Source: Flavobacterium sp. H122
Lineage (GTDB): Bacteria; Bacteroidota; Bacteroidia; Flavobacteriales; Flavobacteriaceae
Assembly: GCF_004959765.1 (NCBI RefSeq)
Contig: NZ_SJZD01000001.1
Location: forward strand, 558,001-622,000
Reading direction: 5' to 3'
Length of the DNA stretch: 64,000 nt
Shown here: positions 30,904-39,710 of the stretch, one piece after another
Position numbering within the stretch: position 1 is the first letter of the stretch
Layout: every line of letters begins with the position of its first letter
Position numbers and translations under genes: made by a program
Notes under the pieces: generated by a model
What the model saw: the letters and a program-made list of their open reading frames with translations, nothing else
What the model was told of the DNA's origin: nothing
The model's database searches: none

Positions 30904-31389
30904 ATGAAAAAACTAATTACGCTTCTTTCATTATCAATAGTTTATGCCTGTATGCACAAACAAGAAAAAAAAGAATATCCTTTAATTGCTAAGGCGAATT
31001 GGTTTTTAGGGGAATGGCATAATATATCTGAATATGGTGATCTTACAGAAAAATGGGAAAAGTTAACAGACTCGACCATCACAGGAGAATGTCACATTAT
31101 AAAAGGAAAAGACACTGTTTTTCAGGAAAATGTTTTATTGGAACAACGTAATGATTCTTTATTTTATAATGTCATAGTAAAAGATAAAGATAAAAAAGAA
31201 GAGGAAAGTACTTCATTTTATTTAACCCAATCGTCAGCAAAGCAATTGGTTTTTGAAAACCCAAAACATGATTTCCCAACAAAAATAGTTTACAATTTAA
31301 TTACTTCAGATAGCATTTCAGCATCTATTCACGGTAAAGAAAAAGGCATAGAAAAATCAGAAACTTTCCCTATGTCAAAGAAAAAATAA
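30904..31389 (+). CDS. DUF6265-like lipoprotein
   Basis: 161 residues. The lipobox is VYAC near residue 16, so it is lipid-anchored. The core contains WFLGEWHN, LTEKWEKLTDSTITGECHIIKG and FENPKHDFPTKIVY, matching the DUF6265 calycin-like beta-barrel family (unknown ligand). A terminator follows, then the receptor promoter. Confidence 0.8.
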   Translation: MKKLITLLSLSIVYACMHKQEKKEYPLIAKANWFLGEWHNISEYGDLTEKWEKLTDSTITGECHIIKGKDTVFQENVLLEQRNDSLFYNVIVKDKDKKEEESTSFYLTQSSAKQLVFENPKHDFPTKIVYNLITSDSISASIHGKEKGIEKSETFPMSKKK

Positions 31390-31413
31390 CTGTATTTACC
31401 CAATTATTACAGT

Positions 31414-31443
31414 GAGCCTGGAAAATTCCAGGCTCTTTTTGTT
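31414..31443 (+). terminator. Terminator after the DUF6265-like gene
   Basis: GAGCCTGGAA (31414-31423) pairs with TTCCAGGCTC (31426-31435) and is followed by a T-run. Confidence 0.85.
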
Positions 31444-31504
31444 TTTATAAAAATCTAAAAATCAGATATTTATTTTTTTTATTTTTAATTAATCTAAATA
31501 AACA

Positions 31505-31535
31505 TTGCTGGATTGCATTTTCAATATTATATTTG
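31505..31535 (+). promoter_or_regulatory. Promoter of the TonB-dependent receptor gene
   Basis: TTG (31505-31507), 20 bases, then TATATTTG (31528-31535), matching the Bacteroidota consensus TTG-N17-23-TAnnTTTG. Predicted transcription start about 31541, giving a leader of only about 22 bases. Confidence 0.7.
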
Positions 31536-31540
31536 CATCG

Positions 31541-31563
31541 TTATTTTAAATTATTCTAAATAA
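31541..31563. promoter_or_regulatory. Fur-like operator candidate at the receptor start
   Basis: A 23-bp imperfect palindrome with 9 of 11 matched pairs, arms TTATTT..AAT and ATT..AAATAA. It lies between the predicted transcription start and the ATG. A related half, TTAATCTAAATAAA, lies at 31489-31502, just upstream of the promoter. AT-rich dyads at iron-receptor promoters suggest a Fur-type iron repressor. Confidence 0.5.
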
Positions 31564-33831
31564 ATGTACAAATATATCCTTACTACCGCACTTATTTTTC
31601 TGACTCAGTCCGAAATATTTTCACAACAAAACGATTTGGCTTTAGCAGCAAATGATACCATAAAAACTACTGAAAATGACACAGTCAAGAAAAGAAAAAT
31701 AAAATCACTTCAAGAAATCAGCATTCATGCTAAACAACAAAGAAAGACTGTAACCGCAGTCAGATCCGGATTAAAACCGATGGACAATCCGCAAAGCCTG
31801 CAAACAATCAATAATGAAGTTATTGAACAACAGCAATCCATACGTTTAAGTGATGTTGTAAAAAATGCAAATGGTGTTTATGTGTCTTCTGCCAGAGGGG
31901 GCGCTCAAGAGTCTTTCTTCTCCAGAGGCTACGACATGTCGGCAAATAACATGTTTAAAAACGGTTTCCGTTCCAACAGCGGTTCAATGCCTGAAGTAGC
32001 ATCATTGGATAAAGTAGAAATTTTAAAAGGAAGTTCTGCCTTGTTATATGGAAATGTAACTCCAGGTGGAATTTTAAACATGGTCACAAAAACCCCATCA
32101 TTTAAAAGTGGAGGTGAAATATCAATGCAATCAGGAAGCAACGCATTTTACAAACCAACTTTAGATTTGTATGGTCCGTTGAGCTCATCTGTAGCTTATA
32201 GAATAGTGGGTTCTTTTGAAAAAGCCGAAAGTTTTAGAGATGTAGTTACAAGAGAACGTTACTATCTAAATCCTTCTGTTTTATTTAAAGCTACTGAAAA
32301 AACTGAAATTATATTACAGGGAGATTATTTACATGACAACTGGACACCTGATTTTGGTACAGGTATCATTGGAAAAAAAATAGTTGATTTACCAAGAAAT
32401 ACTTATTTAGGAGCTAAATGGTCAAACGGACAAACACGTCAGGCATCTTTATCTTCTTTAATCAGACACTGTATTAACGATAACTGGAAATTAAATGGAA
32501 ACATCTCTTTACAGGATTACACAAGAAAATCTTTTGGAACTGAACGTATTCAGCCTTTGGCTAATGGGGATTTTGCAAGACCGTTGGGAAAAAACAACCA
32601 ATCAGAATTAGTAATTGGCGAACAAATCAGCTTACAAGGGAATTTCAATACTTGGGGGATTAAACACCAGCTATTTACAGGAGCCGACGGAGAATATTCT
32701 TTTGCAAAAACATATACTTACACCTTCACCCCTACTAATTACGATACGGTAAATCCAAACATTTACGATCCTGCAAGTTATAATCAAGAACACGGGATTC
32801 CTACAGCACGAAACACAAAACTTGCAAAAACCGACACAAATCGATTTGGAATATACTTACAAGATTTAATTTCTGTTACCGAAAAAATTAAAGTTCTTGC
32901 AGGTGTACGTTGGTCATGGCAGGAGGCTCAAGTAACTAACTATGCCGAGAAAAAGGCATCTGACGGTTCACAAGAAATGACACCGGAAGAATACAATGAC
33001 GCTAAAAAAGATGCTAAAAAAATTGACAAAGCAATTTCACCAAAAATTGGTTTGGTTTATCAACCTACACAAACAATGACATTATTTGGAAGTTATGCTA
33101 ATTCATTCACACCAAATTCGCCTACAACTTATGATGTAAATAAGAAACCACTTGCTCCTTCTATTATAGATCAATATGAAGCTGGTGTGAAAACAGAATT
33201 TTTAAAAGGAAAAATTTCGGCAAATATTACTTTATACGTGATTGAAAACAGTAATTTAGTACAAATGTCCCCGGTACAAGCTGATGGAACTACACAAAAC
33301 AGTGATCCAAACATGAAAGTTCTATCTGGTGAAACCAAAAGTAAAGGAATTGAAGTAGATTTTACTGCCCGTCCTCTTGAAAGCTTGACTATAAACGCAG
33401 GTTACAGCTACAACGATATGCGTTTCACTGACACTAACGGTCTTTTAGGCAGCTTTGTTGAAGGTGACCGAATTGCCAGAACTCCTACCCATACAGCAAA
33501 TACAAGTTTCTTTTATACTATTCAAAATGGATTCTTAAAAGGGCTTTCTATAGGAAGTATTGCAAATTATATTGGTGACCGTATAGGTGGCTGGAATAGA
33601 GATTATGCTAAAGACACCACTACAGGAAACTTATATATCAGGGATCGTGAGATACCAGTAAAAGGCTATGTAACAATCGATGCAAGCTTAGGATATACCT
33701 GGAAACGTTTTTCAGTATTATGCAGATTATCAAATATTACAAACGAATTAAACTATACAGTACACGAAAATTACAGTGTAAATCCAATTGCACCAAGACA
33801 AGTAATGACTACACTGAAATATAAATTTTAA
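31564..33831 (+). CDS. TonB-dependent siderophore receptor
   Basis: 755 residues with signal peptide (ending SEIFSQ). The plug domain spans about 70-170 (MDNPQSLQTINNEVIEQQ, NGVYVSSARGGAQESFFSRGYD, VEILKGSSALLYGNVTPGGILNMVTK) and the 22-strand barrel runs to the end. The terminal TTLKYKF is an outer-membrane barrel signature. The plug resembles ferrichrome/hydroxamate-type receptors (FhuA/FoxA-like). It imports a ferric siderophore with TonB energy. The PepSY-domain gene follows. Confidence 0.92.
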   Translation: MYKYILTTALIFLTQSEIFSQQNDLALAANDTIKTTENDTVKKRKIKSLQEISIHAKQQRKTVTAVRSGLKPMDNPQSLQTINNEVIEQQQSIRLSDVVKNANGVYVSSARGGAQESFFSRGYDMSANNMFKNGFRSNSGSMPEVASLDKVEILKGSSALLYGNVTPGGILNMVTKTPSFKSGGEISMQSGSNAFYKPTLDLYGPLSSSVAYRIVGSFEKAESFRDVVTRERYYLNPSVLFKATEKTEIILQGDYLHDNWTPDFGTGIIGKKIVDLPRNTYLGAKWSNGQTRQASLSSLIRHCINDNWKLNGNISLQDYTRKSFGTERIQPLANGDFARPLGKNNQSELVIGEQISLQGNFNTWGIKHQLFTGADGEYSFAKTYTYTFTPTNYDTVNPNIYDPASYNQEHGIPTARNTKLAKTDTNRFGIYLQDLISVTEKIKVLAGVRWSWQEAQVTNYAEKKASDGSQEMTPEEYNDAKKDAKKIDKAISPKIGLVYQPTQTMTLFGSYANSFTPNSPTTYDVNKKPLAPSIIDQYEAGVKTEFLKGKISANITLYVIENSNLVQMSPVQADGTTQNSDPNMKVLSGETKSKGIEVDFTARPLESLTINAGYSYNDMRFTDTNGLLGSFVEGDRIARTPTHTANTSFFYTIQNGFLKGLSIGSIANYIGDRIGGWNRDYAKDTTTGNLYIRDREIPVKGYVTIDASLGYTWKRFSVLCRLSNITNELNYTVHENYSVNPIAPRQVMTTLKYKF

Positions 33832-33848
33832 TCTGGGTTAAATCAAAA

Positions 33849-33878
33849 AAGATGGGAGCTATGTTGGTTTCCCATCTT
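33849..33878 (+). terminator. Terminator between receptor and PepSY genes
   Basis: AAGATGGGA (33849-33857) and TCCCATCTT (33870-33878) pair perfectly. TATCTTTG (33882-33889), a -7-like element, follows directly, so the two genes may also be separately transcribed. Confidence 0.65.
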
Positions 33879-33910
33879 CTTTATCTTTGCACTTTTAAAT
33901 TCCAAAAACA

Positions 33911-34459
33911 ATGAACCGACAAACCATTAGAAGTTTACACCGCGATTTAGGGTATTTTTATTTAGGCTTAATCATTTCTTTTTCATTATCAGGTATATTA
34001 ATGAATCACAGAGAATCATTTCACCCTGAAAAATATGATATAGAGAAAAAAGAGATTCAGGTGCAGCTTCCGGCAGAAGATCAAATTACTGAAGAATTTG
34101 CTAAAGACTTCCTGAAAAAACAAAGCATTGACGATACTTTCAGACGCTTTAAAGTTAAAGGCGGAGCAATGCGTATTTCATGTAAAAACACTGATGTGGA
34201 AGTGGATCTAGCAACAGGAAAAGGAGAAATTGAAAGCTATAAAAAAACTCCGTTTATCAGCCAGATTATGAAACTTCACAAAAACACTTCCAACTGGTGG
34301 ATTTATTACGGTGATATTTTTGGCTTATCATTAATTTTTATTGCTGTCACAGGAGTATATATGATTCCCGCAGGAAAATTCTCTTTCAAAAACAGAGGCT
34401 GGAAACTGGCTGTAGCAGGGATAGTTTTTCCGCTTATAGTGTTGTTTATACTTTCTTAA
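33911..34459 (+). CDS. PepSY-associated membrane protein
   Basis: 182 residues with three hydrophobic segments (about 14-32, 133-155 and 163-182). It starts with the typical MNRQTIRSLHRDLGYFYLGL and has a PepSY-like periplasmic part (TFRRFKVKGGAMRISC). Such proteins are usually encoded beside siderophore receptors and may reduce ferric siderophores or supply other inner-membrane functions. The context supports iron uptake. Confidence 0.8.
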   Translation: MNRQTIRSLHRDLGYFYLGLIISFSLSGILMNHRESFHPEKYDIEKKEIQVQLPAEDQITEEFAKDFLKKQSIDDTFRRFKVKGGAMRISCKNTDVEVDLATGKGEIESYKKTPFISQIMKLHKNTSNWWIYYGDIFGLSLIFIAVTGVYMIPAGKFSFKNRGWKLAVAGIVFPLIVLFILS

Positions 34460-34468
34460 AAAGATAAG

Positions 34469-34595
34469 AGAGTGTCCAAAAAGCCGGCAAACGTGTCATT
34501 CCAATCTAAGGAGAAATCACATAACACTGATTATAAGACTCCTCCTCTTGTCGGAGTGACAAACTGAACGTTGATTTTTATTTTTAGGACACTCT
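34469..34595. repeat. Inverted-repeat element, possible MITE or REP-like unit
   Basis: Perfect 9-bp terminal repeats AGAGTGTCC (34469-34477) and GGACACTCT (34587-34595) bracket 127 bp. Inside, GTCATTCC and GGAGTGAC form a second arm. There is no ORF. It lies between two converging genes and may act as a bidirectional terminator or be a non-autonomous element. Confidence 0.6.
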
Positions 34596-34602
34596 ATTAT
34601 TT

Positions 34603-34911
34603 TTACATACCATAAGTCAGATAATTATAAACAAGTACTTTTTGATCATCTGTTATTTTAGCTTTTGGTGCCATTTTCTCCAAGGTTTTAGACCATCCCT
34701 CTTTATCATGCTTGCCGGCAGGAAATAGTTTATGGCATTTTGCGCAGTTATTTTCATATAGTGTCTTCCCTTCAGCAATTTCAACAGGTAATTCTTTTGC
34801 TTCTTCTGCCATTTTCACTTCATCAGTTACTTTAGGTGCTGCTGCTTTTTTTGAGCATGAAAATAAAACTGCACTTACAGCAATCCCCATGAAGATTTTT
34901 GATTTCAACAT
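34603..34911 (-). CDS. Cytochrome c lipoprotein
   Basis: 102 residues. Lipobox VLFSC (Cys19) and one haem-binding motif CAKCH (Cys56-His60), with Met in a LEKMAPKA segment as the likely sixth ligand. Small, lipid-anchored class I cytochrome c, likely periplasmic electron carrier. It may serve a terminal oxidase, but nothing nearby shows which. Confidence 0.85.
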   Translation of the reverse strand: MLKSKIFMGIAVSAVLFSCSKKAAAPKVTDEVKMAEEAKELPVEIAEGKTLYENNCAKCHKLFPAGKHDKEGWSKTLEKMAPKAKITDDQKVLVYNYLTYGM

Positions 34912-34966
34912 AATTTTGTTTTTTTGGTTTGGGTAAAAATAAAAAATCTTTTTAATCAGAAACCAA

Positions 34967-35989
34967 TTATGCTCTTAAAACATTTTCTTCCAAAACCGGA
35001 GTATATCTTCTGTTGGCGTTCCCTAAAAGTACACTTGCCAGTTGCGCTGAAATAGCTCCATCGATAATCCTGTCCAGCCAAAAGAATTCTCCGGCCGAAT
35101 TGATTTCCAGAAAATAATACTCATCTTCAGGTGTAACAATGATATCCACTGCACCATAATTAATTTGGTAAACGTCCATCATTTGAAGCAGTTTTTCTTT
35201 AACATCCAATGGCAGTTCATAAGGAACCCAATCAGCGATTAAAGCATTTCCGTCTTTTCTCCAATCTACTTTGGCACTTTCAGATTTTTGAGAATCAACA
35301 GCAAATGCAAACGCCTCATCTCCAACAATTGTCACTCTTAATTCCAATTTTTTCTCCAATTTCTCCTGAAACTGCATCGGACAATATTGCAAAGTATCGA
35401 TATCATCTAAATCTTCCTCAGTAACCAAATTTGTAAACACCACATTTTCAACTCCGTCCTTCATTATGGCAAAAGAACTCTGCATCTTGGAAATTACACC
35501 GTTTGGTCTTTGTTGCACAAATTTTTTAGCTTCCTGAGGATTATTTGTAATACATGTCTCAGGTATTTTTAATCCCAAATAAGAAGCAATCTTCATTTGC
35601 TCTTCTTTACTGTCCAGTCTACGATACTGACTGAATTTACTGATCTGAAAACAATTAAGACTTTCCAGCATTCCAAACAAAGTGGTACGTATTTCGCCGT
35701 ATACACTGCTTAAAAATTCTTTATCCAAAGCTTCTGAAAGACCTGCTCCAAGGTTATGACTGCGTCTGTACCAAACAGCTTCCGCATCATGAATGGAAAC
35801 TCTCACGCCCTGATAATCCAGATAAACCTTCCATTCATTATCCTCATAACAAGAACTTATACTGTATTTCAACGGATATTCATCAACATTAAACCGTATT
35901 GGCAACCCATTTTGCTCTTTTATCTTTTTTGAAACAACTTCAATACATTCGTTGTCTTTGGAATGCGTTATAATTAATACTTTTTTCAT
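34967..35989 (-). CDS. MvdC/MvdD-family ATP-grasp peptide ligase (graspetide maturase)
   Basis: 340 residues. The start MKKVLIITHSKDNE and the segments AVWYRRSHNL, RRLDSKEEQMKIAS and QFQEKLEKKLELRVTIVGD define the MvdC/MvdD group of ATP-grasp enzymes, which join Ser/Thr or Lys side chains to Asp/Glu in microviridin-type peptides. The metal/ATP end YGAVDIIV...YYFLEINSAGEFFWLD is intact. Its ATG overlaps the upstream ligase's restored stop (TAATG). As the undamaged enzyme, it may still form part of the ring system. Confidence 0.9.
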   Translation of the reverse strand: MKKVLIITHSKDNECIEVVSKKIKEQNGLPIRFNVDEYPLKYSISSCYEDNEWKVYLDYQGVRVSIHDAEAVWYRRSHNLGAGLSEALDKEFLSSVYGEIRTTLFGMLESLNCFQISKFSQYRRLDSKEEQMKIASYLGLKIPETCITNNPQEAKKFVQQRPNGVISKMQSSFAIMKDGVENVVFTNLVTEEDLDDIDTLQYCPMQFQEKLEKKLELRVTIVGDEAFAFAVDSQKSESAKVDWRKDGNALIADWVPYELPLDVKEKLLQMMDVYQINYGAVDIIVTPEDEYYFLEINSAGEFFWLDRIIDGAISAQLASVLLGNANRRYTPVLEENVLRA

Positions 35990-37004
35990 TATGTTGTAAG
36001 ACTATGTTTTAGATTCTTTAAATCATTCTTTTTAATCCGGCCTACAATTTTATCGGCTATTGTTTCACCAATAGGCAAGCCAAGATCACGTTGAAGCATC
36101 CCCCACTCTCCCTGCGGGTTCACTTCTAAAAATATATAGTGTCCGTTTTTTTTTGCGGATTATATCCAAAGCACCAAAAAAAAAGATTCATTTTCTTCAT
36201 CATTGTTTTAATTGATTCACATACAACCAGAGGTAAATCATAATTTTCCCACGAAGGGCGGGTGTCAACAGCTGCCCTCCAGTCAGTTGAACCGGCAACT
36301 GAATCTGCTGCATTTATTTTTCCGGTAAAAAATTCCCCATCTACATAAATTACCCGCAGCTCATACTGTTTTTCAATTTTTTCCTGAAATATCATCGGAC
36401 AGTAAATTAAAGAATCCAGATTCTCCAAATCGGCTTCCTGAATTATTGTTGTAGGAAAAAAAGGAGTGTTTCCAGACATACTTCTGGATAAAGCTCCGTG
36501 AAGTTTAGCAATCATCTGCTGATTGCATTCGGTATAAAAAAAATCTTTAACCGATTGTGAATTATTCGTAAAGAGGCTCTTCGGAACTGATAATCCGGAT
36601 TGAGAGGCTAATTTTAACTGTTCAAATTTGTTATCTGATATTTTATGATCAATATCTATTGGATTAATCCAGGGAACATTTTTTAAGGAGTCAAAAAATA
36701 TACTTCTCATGGTTAAATATTCCTGATTGTATATTTTTTTATAATCATCTTCAAGATTTTCAGGAACTGCAACGTTCCATAATTTTCTGTACCAAACGGC
36801 CTGAATTTCATCAGAAGTTATTTCAAAATCAGGAGTAATTAGCTTTAAAACTTGATTTTCCGAATGCTTATGGTATTCAAAATTAATCTTATACGAAAAA
36901 TCATCAGAGTTAAAACGCAAAACTTTAATTCCCGACTCTTTTAATCTATTAATAACAATATCTACAGTGTAAAAATCATTACTGTGTGTAATGCATAAAA
37001 CCAT
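35989..37004 (-). pseudogene. MvdC/MvdD-family ATP-grasp ligase interrupted by two homopolymer frameshifts
   Basis: As read, the frame ends at 36126 after a run that has lost family similarity. Removing one base from the A9 at 36176-36184 restores LFFGALDIIR, which aligns with YGAVDIIV of the partner. Removing one from the T9 at 36146-36154 restores YIFLEVNPQGEWGMLQRDLGLP and a tail to a stop at 35989-35991. The repaired protein is 337 residues, matching the 340 of the partner, and its stop then overlaps the partner ATG. Start at 37004 gives MVLCITHSND, typical of the family. This may be a genuine lesion, a slippage/phase-variable gene or a sequencing error. Confidence 0.85.
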
Positions 37005-37017
37005 ACTTATAAAATAG

Positions 37018-37043
37018 TTGAGCAATGCTTACGCATTGCTCAA
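37018..37043 (-). terminator. Hairpin between precursor and ligase genes (attenuator candidate)
   Basis: Arms TTGAGCAATGC and GCATTGCTCAA are perfect 11-bp complements around a four-base loop, followed (leftward) by CTATTTTAT. It lies in the gap between precursor stop and ligase start, where partial termination would favour precursor over enzymes. Confidence 0.6.
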
Positions 37044-37051
37044 TATTAATA

Positions 37052-37297
37052 TTAAATTTCAGTATAATCCTCATCACTGTCTGATGGATATTTCATAGTT
37101 TGAGCATCATCATAAATTGGCTTAGTAATTAAGCTTTCATATGCTTCATCACTATCCGAAGGGTATTTCATTGTTTGTGCATTGTCTTTCAATACAGTTG
37201 TAATACCTCCTTGGACTGCGTTTTGCTCGTCTTTTGAAATTTGATTTTCCAGGAAATTAGCAAAAAATGGTTTTTTTGCATTTTCATTTTTTTTCAT
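37052..37297 (-). CDS. Microviridin-type graspetide precursor with two cores
   Basis: 81 residues from the ATG at 37297; an upstream in-frame start at 37345 adds nothing similar to the family. The leader holds PFFANFLE (10-17), the PFFARFLE recognition motif of microviridin precursors, then an acidic stretch and a GG at 30-31. Two nearly identical cores follow, TMKYPSDSDEAYE (from Thr42) and TMKYPSDSDEDYTE (from Thr67), each matching the TxKYPSDxx(D/E) pattern in which Thr/Ser esters and a Lys amide link to Asp/Glu. Products of this class are protease inhibitors. No transporter or peptidase is adjacent. Confidence 0.9.
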   Translation of the reverse strand: MKKNENAKKPFFANFLENQISKDEQNAVQGGITTVLKDNAQTMKYPSDSDEAYESLITKPIYDDAQTMKYPSDSDEDYTEI

Positions 37298-37425
37298 GAT
37301 TCTTTTGTTTAAATTTTTTAAAATGTAATGTCTGTCTATTTGCAAATATTTGACTTCATAAAATTATAAATTTTTATTATTGTAAGATTTTTATTACGTA
37401 AAATTTAACACTAATTTCAAATAAA

Positions 37426-37449
37426 AAAAGCTGCCAAACGGCAGCTTTT
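37426..37449 (-). terminator. Terminator of the cyclophilin-FKBP gene
   Basis: AAAAGCTGCC (37426-37435) and GGCAGCTTTT (37440-37449) with an AAAC loop; the leftward transcript enters T7. Confidence 0.85.
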
Positions 37450-37470
37450 AAAAAACTTTATAAGAATAGA

Positions 37471-38403
37471 TTACTTAACATCCATTAACTCAACATCAAA
37501 AATTAAAGTTGCGTTAGGTGGAATAACACCTCCAGCACCTCTGTCTCCATATCCTAAAAAAGAAGGTATTACAAAACGGGCTTTATCCCCCACTTGTAAC
37601 AACGCGATTCCTTCATCCCAGCCTTCAATAACATAACCTTTTCCTAAAGGAAATTCAATTGGTTGTTTTCTCTTGTAAGATGAATCAAAAACCTGACCGT
37701 TTTCCAATGAACCTTGATAATGTACAGAAACCGTTTTTCCTTTTTCAGCTTTTTTACCTTCACCTTTTTGGATGATTTTATAACGCAAACCACTTTCAGT
37801 TTTTTCAAAACCAGCAGCTAATTTTTCCATAGCTTCCTCAGCCTGACGTTTTGCCTCTTCAACTCTTTTTTCACGGGCTCCTTCAAAAGTACGGAAAGCT
37901 TCAATAGCATTCCATTTTTCAGCTTCTGCACCTACTCTGATAATCTCAACACTTTCCAAATCATCACCTTGAGCTACAGCATCAACAATATCCTGTCCTT
38001 CAACCACATGTCCAAAAACTGTATGTTTACCGTCCAACCATGGTGTAGCAACATGAGTAATAAAAAACTGTGATCCGTTTGTACCCGGACCAGCATTAGC
38101 CATAGACAATACTCCTGGTCCGTCATGACGTAATGTAGGATGGAATTCGTCATCAAATTTATATCCTGCATCACCGGTTCCGGTTCCAAGAGGACACCCT
38201 CCTTGAATCATGAAATCAGGAATAACTCTGTGAAACTTTAATCCGTCATAATATTTTTGTCCTTGTGGCTTTACCGAATTTTCTAAATTCCCTTCAGCTA
38301 AACCTACGAAGTTTCCTACTGTACCTGGTGTTAAATCGTGAGTTAATTTTACTAAAATCGACCCTTTTGAAGTATTAAATTTTGCGTAAATACCGTCTTG
38401 CAT
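37471..38403 (-). CDS. Peptidyl-prolyl isomerase, cyclophilin-FKBP fusion
   Basis: 310 residues, no signal peptide. N-terminal cyclophilin domain (about 1-165: [43 protein letters not shown]), a charged helical linker, then a C-terminal FKBP domain (about 215-310: [48 protein letters not shown]). Each half keeps its active-site residues. It is a cytoplasmic folding helper and is a recognised Bacteroidota fusion. Unrelated to the peptide cluster except by position. Confidence 0.93.
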   Translation of the reverse strand: MQDGIYAKFNTSKGSILVKLTHDLTPGTVGNFVGLAEGNLENSVKPQGQKYYDGLKFHRVIPDFMIQGGCPLGTGTGDAGYKFDDEFHPTLRHDGPGVLSMANAGPGTNGSQFFITHVATPWLDGKHTVFGHVVEGQDIVDAVAQGDDLESVEIIRVGAEAEKWNAIEAFRTFEGAREKRVEEAKRQAEEAMEKLAAGFEKTESGLRYKIIQKGEGKKAEKGKTVSVHYQGSLENGQVFDSSYKRKQPIEFPLGKGYVIEGWDEGIALLQVGDKARFVIPSFLGYGDRGAGGVIPPNATLIFDVELMDVK

Positions 38404-38451
38404 CGTAATTATAATTAAATTTGAGTGACAAAATTACGATTTTATATTCAA

Positions 38452-38910
38452 ATGGAGATTAAAATAATTGGATACAATCCGCAATACAAAAATGACTTCA
38501 TCAGATTAAACAAGGCCTGGCTGGAAGAATATTTTTATGTAGAGCCTCATGATCTGGAAACTTTCAGCAACATTGAAAACGATATTATTAAAAAAGAAGG
38601 CGAAATCTTCTTTTGTCTGGTAAACAATGAAATTGCCGGAACAGTTGCCATGATAAAAGTTGATGATAAAACATTTGAGTTGGCTAAAATGGCTGTTGAT
38701 AAAAAATTTCAGGGAATGAAACTGAGTAATTTATTAATGGAAGCCTGTATTGATTTTGCGAAAAAAAATCAAGCCGAAAAAATATTTCTGTTGTCTAATA
38801 AAAAACTTGCCCCTGCAATTAATTTGTACAAAAAATTCAATTTTATTGAAGTTCCTATGGGAACAACTGATTATGCAAGAGCCGATATTCAAATGGAATT
38901 AAAACTATAA
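38452..38910 (+). CDS. GNAT-family N-acetyltransferase
   Basis: 152 residues from the ATG at 38452; the in-frame start at 38425 lies in the promoter spacer. Acetyl-CoA-binding region KMAVDKKFQGMKLSNLLME matches the GNAT Q/RxxGxG/A pattern loosely (QGMKLS). Substrate unknown. Its stop overlaps the methyltransferase start (TAATG), so the two are translationally coupled. Although microviridin clusters can carry a GNAT (MvdB), this gene runs the other way and is separated by the isomerase gene. Confidence 0.85.
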   Translation: MEIKIIGYNPQYKNDFIRLNKAWLEEYFYVEPHDLETFSNIENDIIKKEGEIFFCLVNNEIAGTVAMIKVDDKTFELAKMAVDKKFQGMKLSNLLMEACIDFAKKNQAEKIFLLSNKKLAPAINLYKKFNFIEVPMGTTDYARADIQMELKL

Positions 38911-39707
38911 TGAGCAACTTAAATTATTTGGAAATCAACAAAAAAACATGGAACGAAAAAACCGAAGTCCACGTCACTTCAGAGTTCTATGCCAATGAAG
39001 ATTTCTTAAACGGAAAATCATCTCTAAAAGATATTGAGCTTAGTCTTTTGGGAGATATTTCAGGCAAAAAAATATTGCATCTGCAGTGCCATTTTGGTCA
39101 GGACACTCTTTCTTTTGCCCGAATGGGCGCTCATGCAACCGGCGCCGACTTATCAGACAAAGCCATTGCAAAAGCAAGAGAATTCAGCACCTTATTAAAT
39201 CTTGATGCAGATTTTATCTGTTGTGACATTTACGATTTACCCAATCATCTTAAAGACAGGTTTGACATTGTTTTTACAAGCTATGGAACCATTGGATGGC
39301 TGCCTGATTTAAACAAATGGGCAAAAGTTGTTTCGCATTTTTTAAAACCTCAGGGAAAATTTGTTTTTGTGGAGTTTCATCCGGTAGTTTGGATGTTTGA
39401 CAACGATTTCAAAGAAGTCAATTATAATTATTTCAATGCAGCACCTATTATTGAAGAAGAAACGGGGACTTATGCTGATAAAAAAGCTTCTATTGAAACC
39501 AAAACCATAACATGGAATCATCCAACTAGTGAAGTTTTAAATACTTTAATTCAGAACGGGCTGGAAATAAACTCCTTTGACGAATATGACTATTCGCCTT
39601 ATAACTGCTTTAATAAAACCGAAGAATTTGAAAAAGGCAAATTCAGAATCAAACATTTGGAAAACAAAATTCCAATGGTATTTTCTTTAACCGCTACTAA
39701 AAAATAA
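38910..39707 (+). CDS. Class I SAM-dependent methyltransferase
   Basis: 265 residues. SAM-binding motif I is KILHLQCHFGQDTLSFARMGA, followed by GADLSDKAIAKAREF and CCDIYDLP, then the motif at DIVFTSYGTIGWLPD. Small-molecule methyltransferase by fold. Substrate unknown. Coupled to the GNAT gene upstream, with the DUF1569 gene three bases downstream. Confidence 0.88.
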   Translation: MSNLNYLEINKKTWNEKTEVHVTSEFYANEDFLNGKSSLKDIELSLLGDISGKKILHLQCHFGQDTLSFARMGAHATGADLSDKAIAKAREFSTLLNLDADFICCDIYDLPNHLKDRFDIVFTSYGTIGWLPDLNKWAKVVSHFLKPQGKFVFVEFHPVVWMFDNDFKEVNYNYFNAAPIIEEETGTYADKKASIETKTITWNHPTSEVLNTLIQNGLEINSFDEYDYSPYNCFNKTEEFEKGKFRIKHLENKIPMVFSLTATKK

Positions 39708-39710
39708 ACT

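Noticed and set aside
38452..38910. GNAT gene as the acetyltransferase (MvdB) of the peptide cluster
   Set aside because: It lies on the opposite strand, is separated by the cyclophilin-FKBP gene and is coupled to an unrelated methyltransferase.
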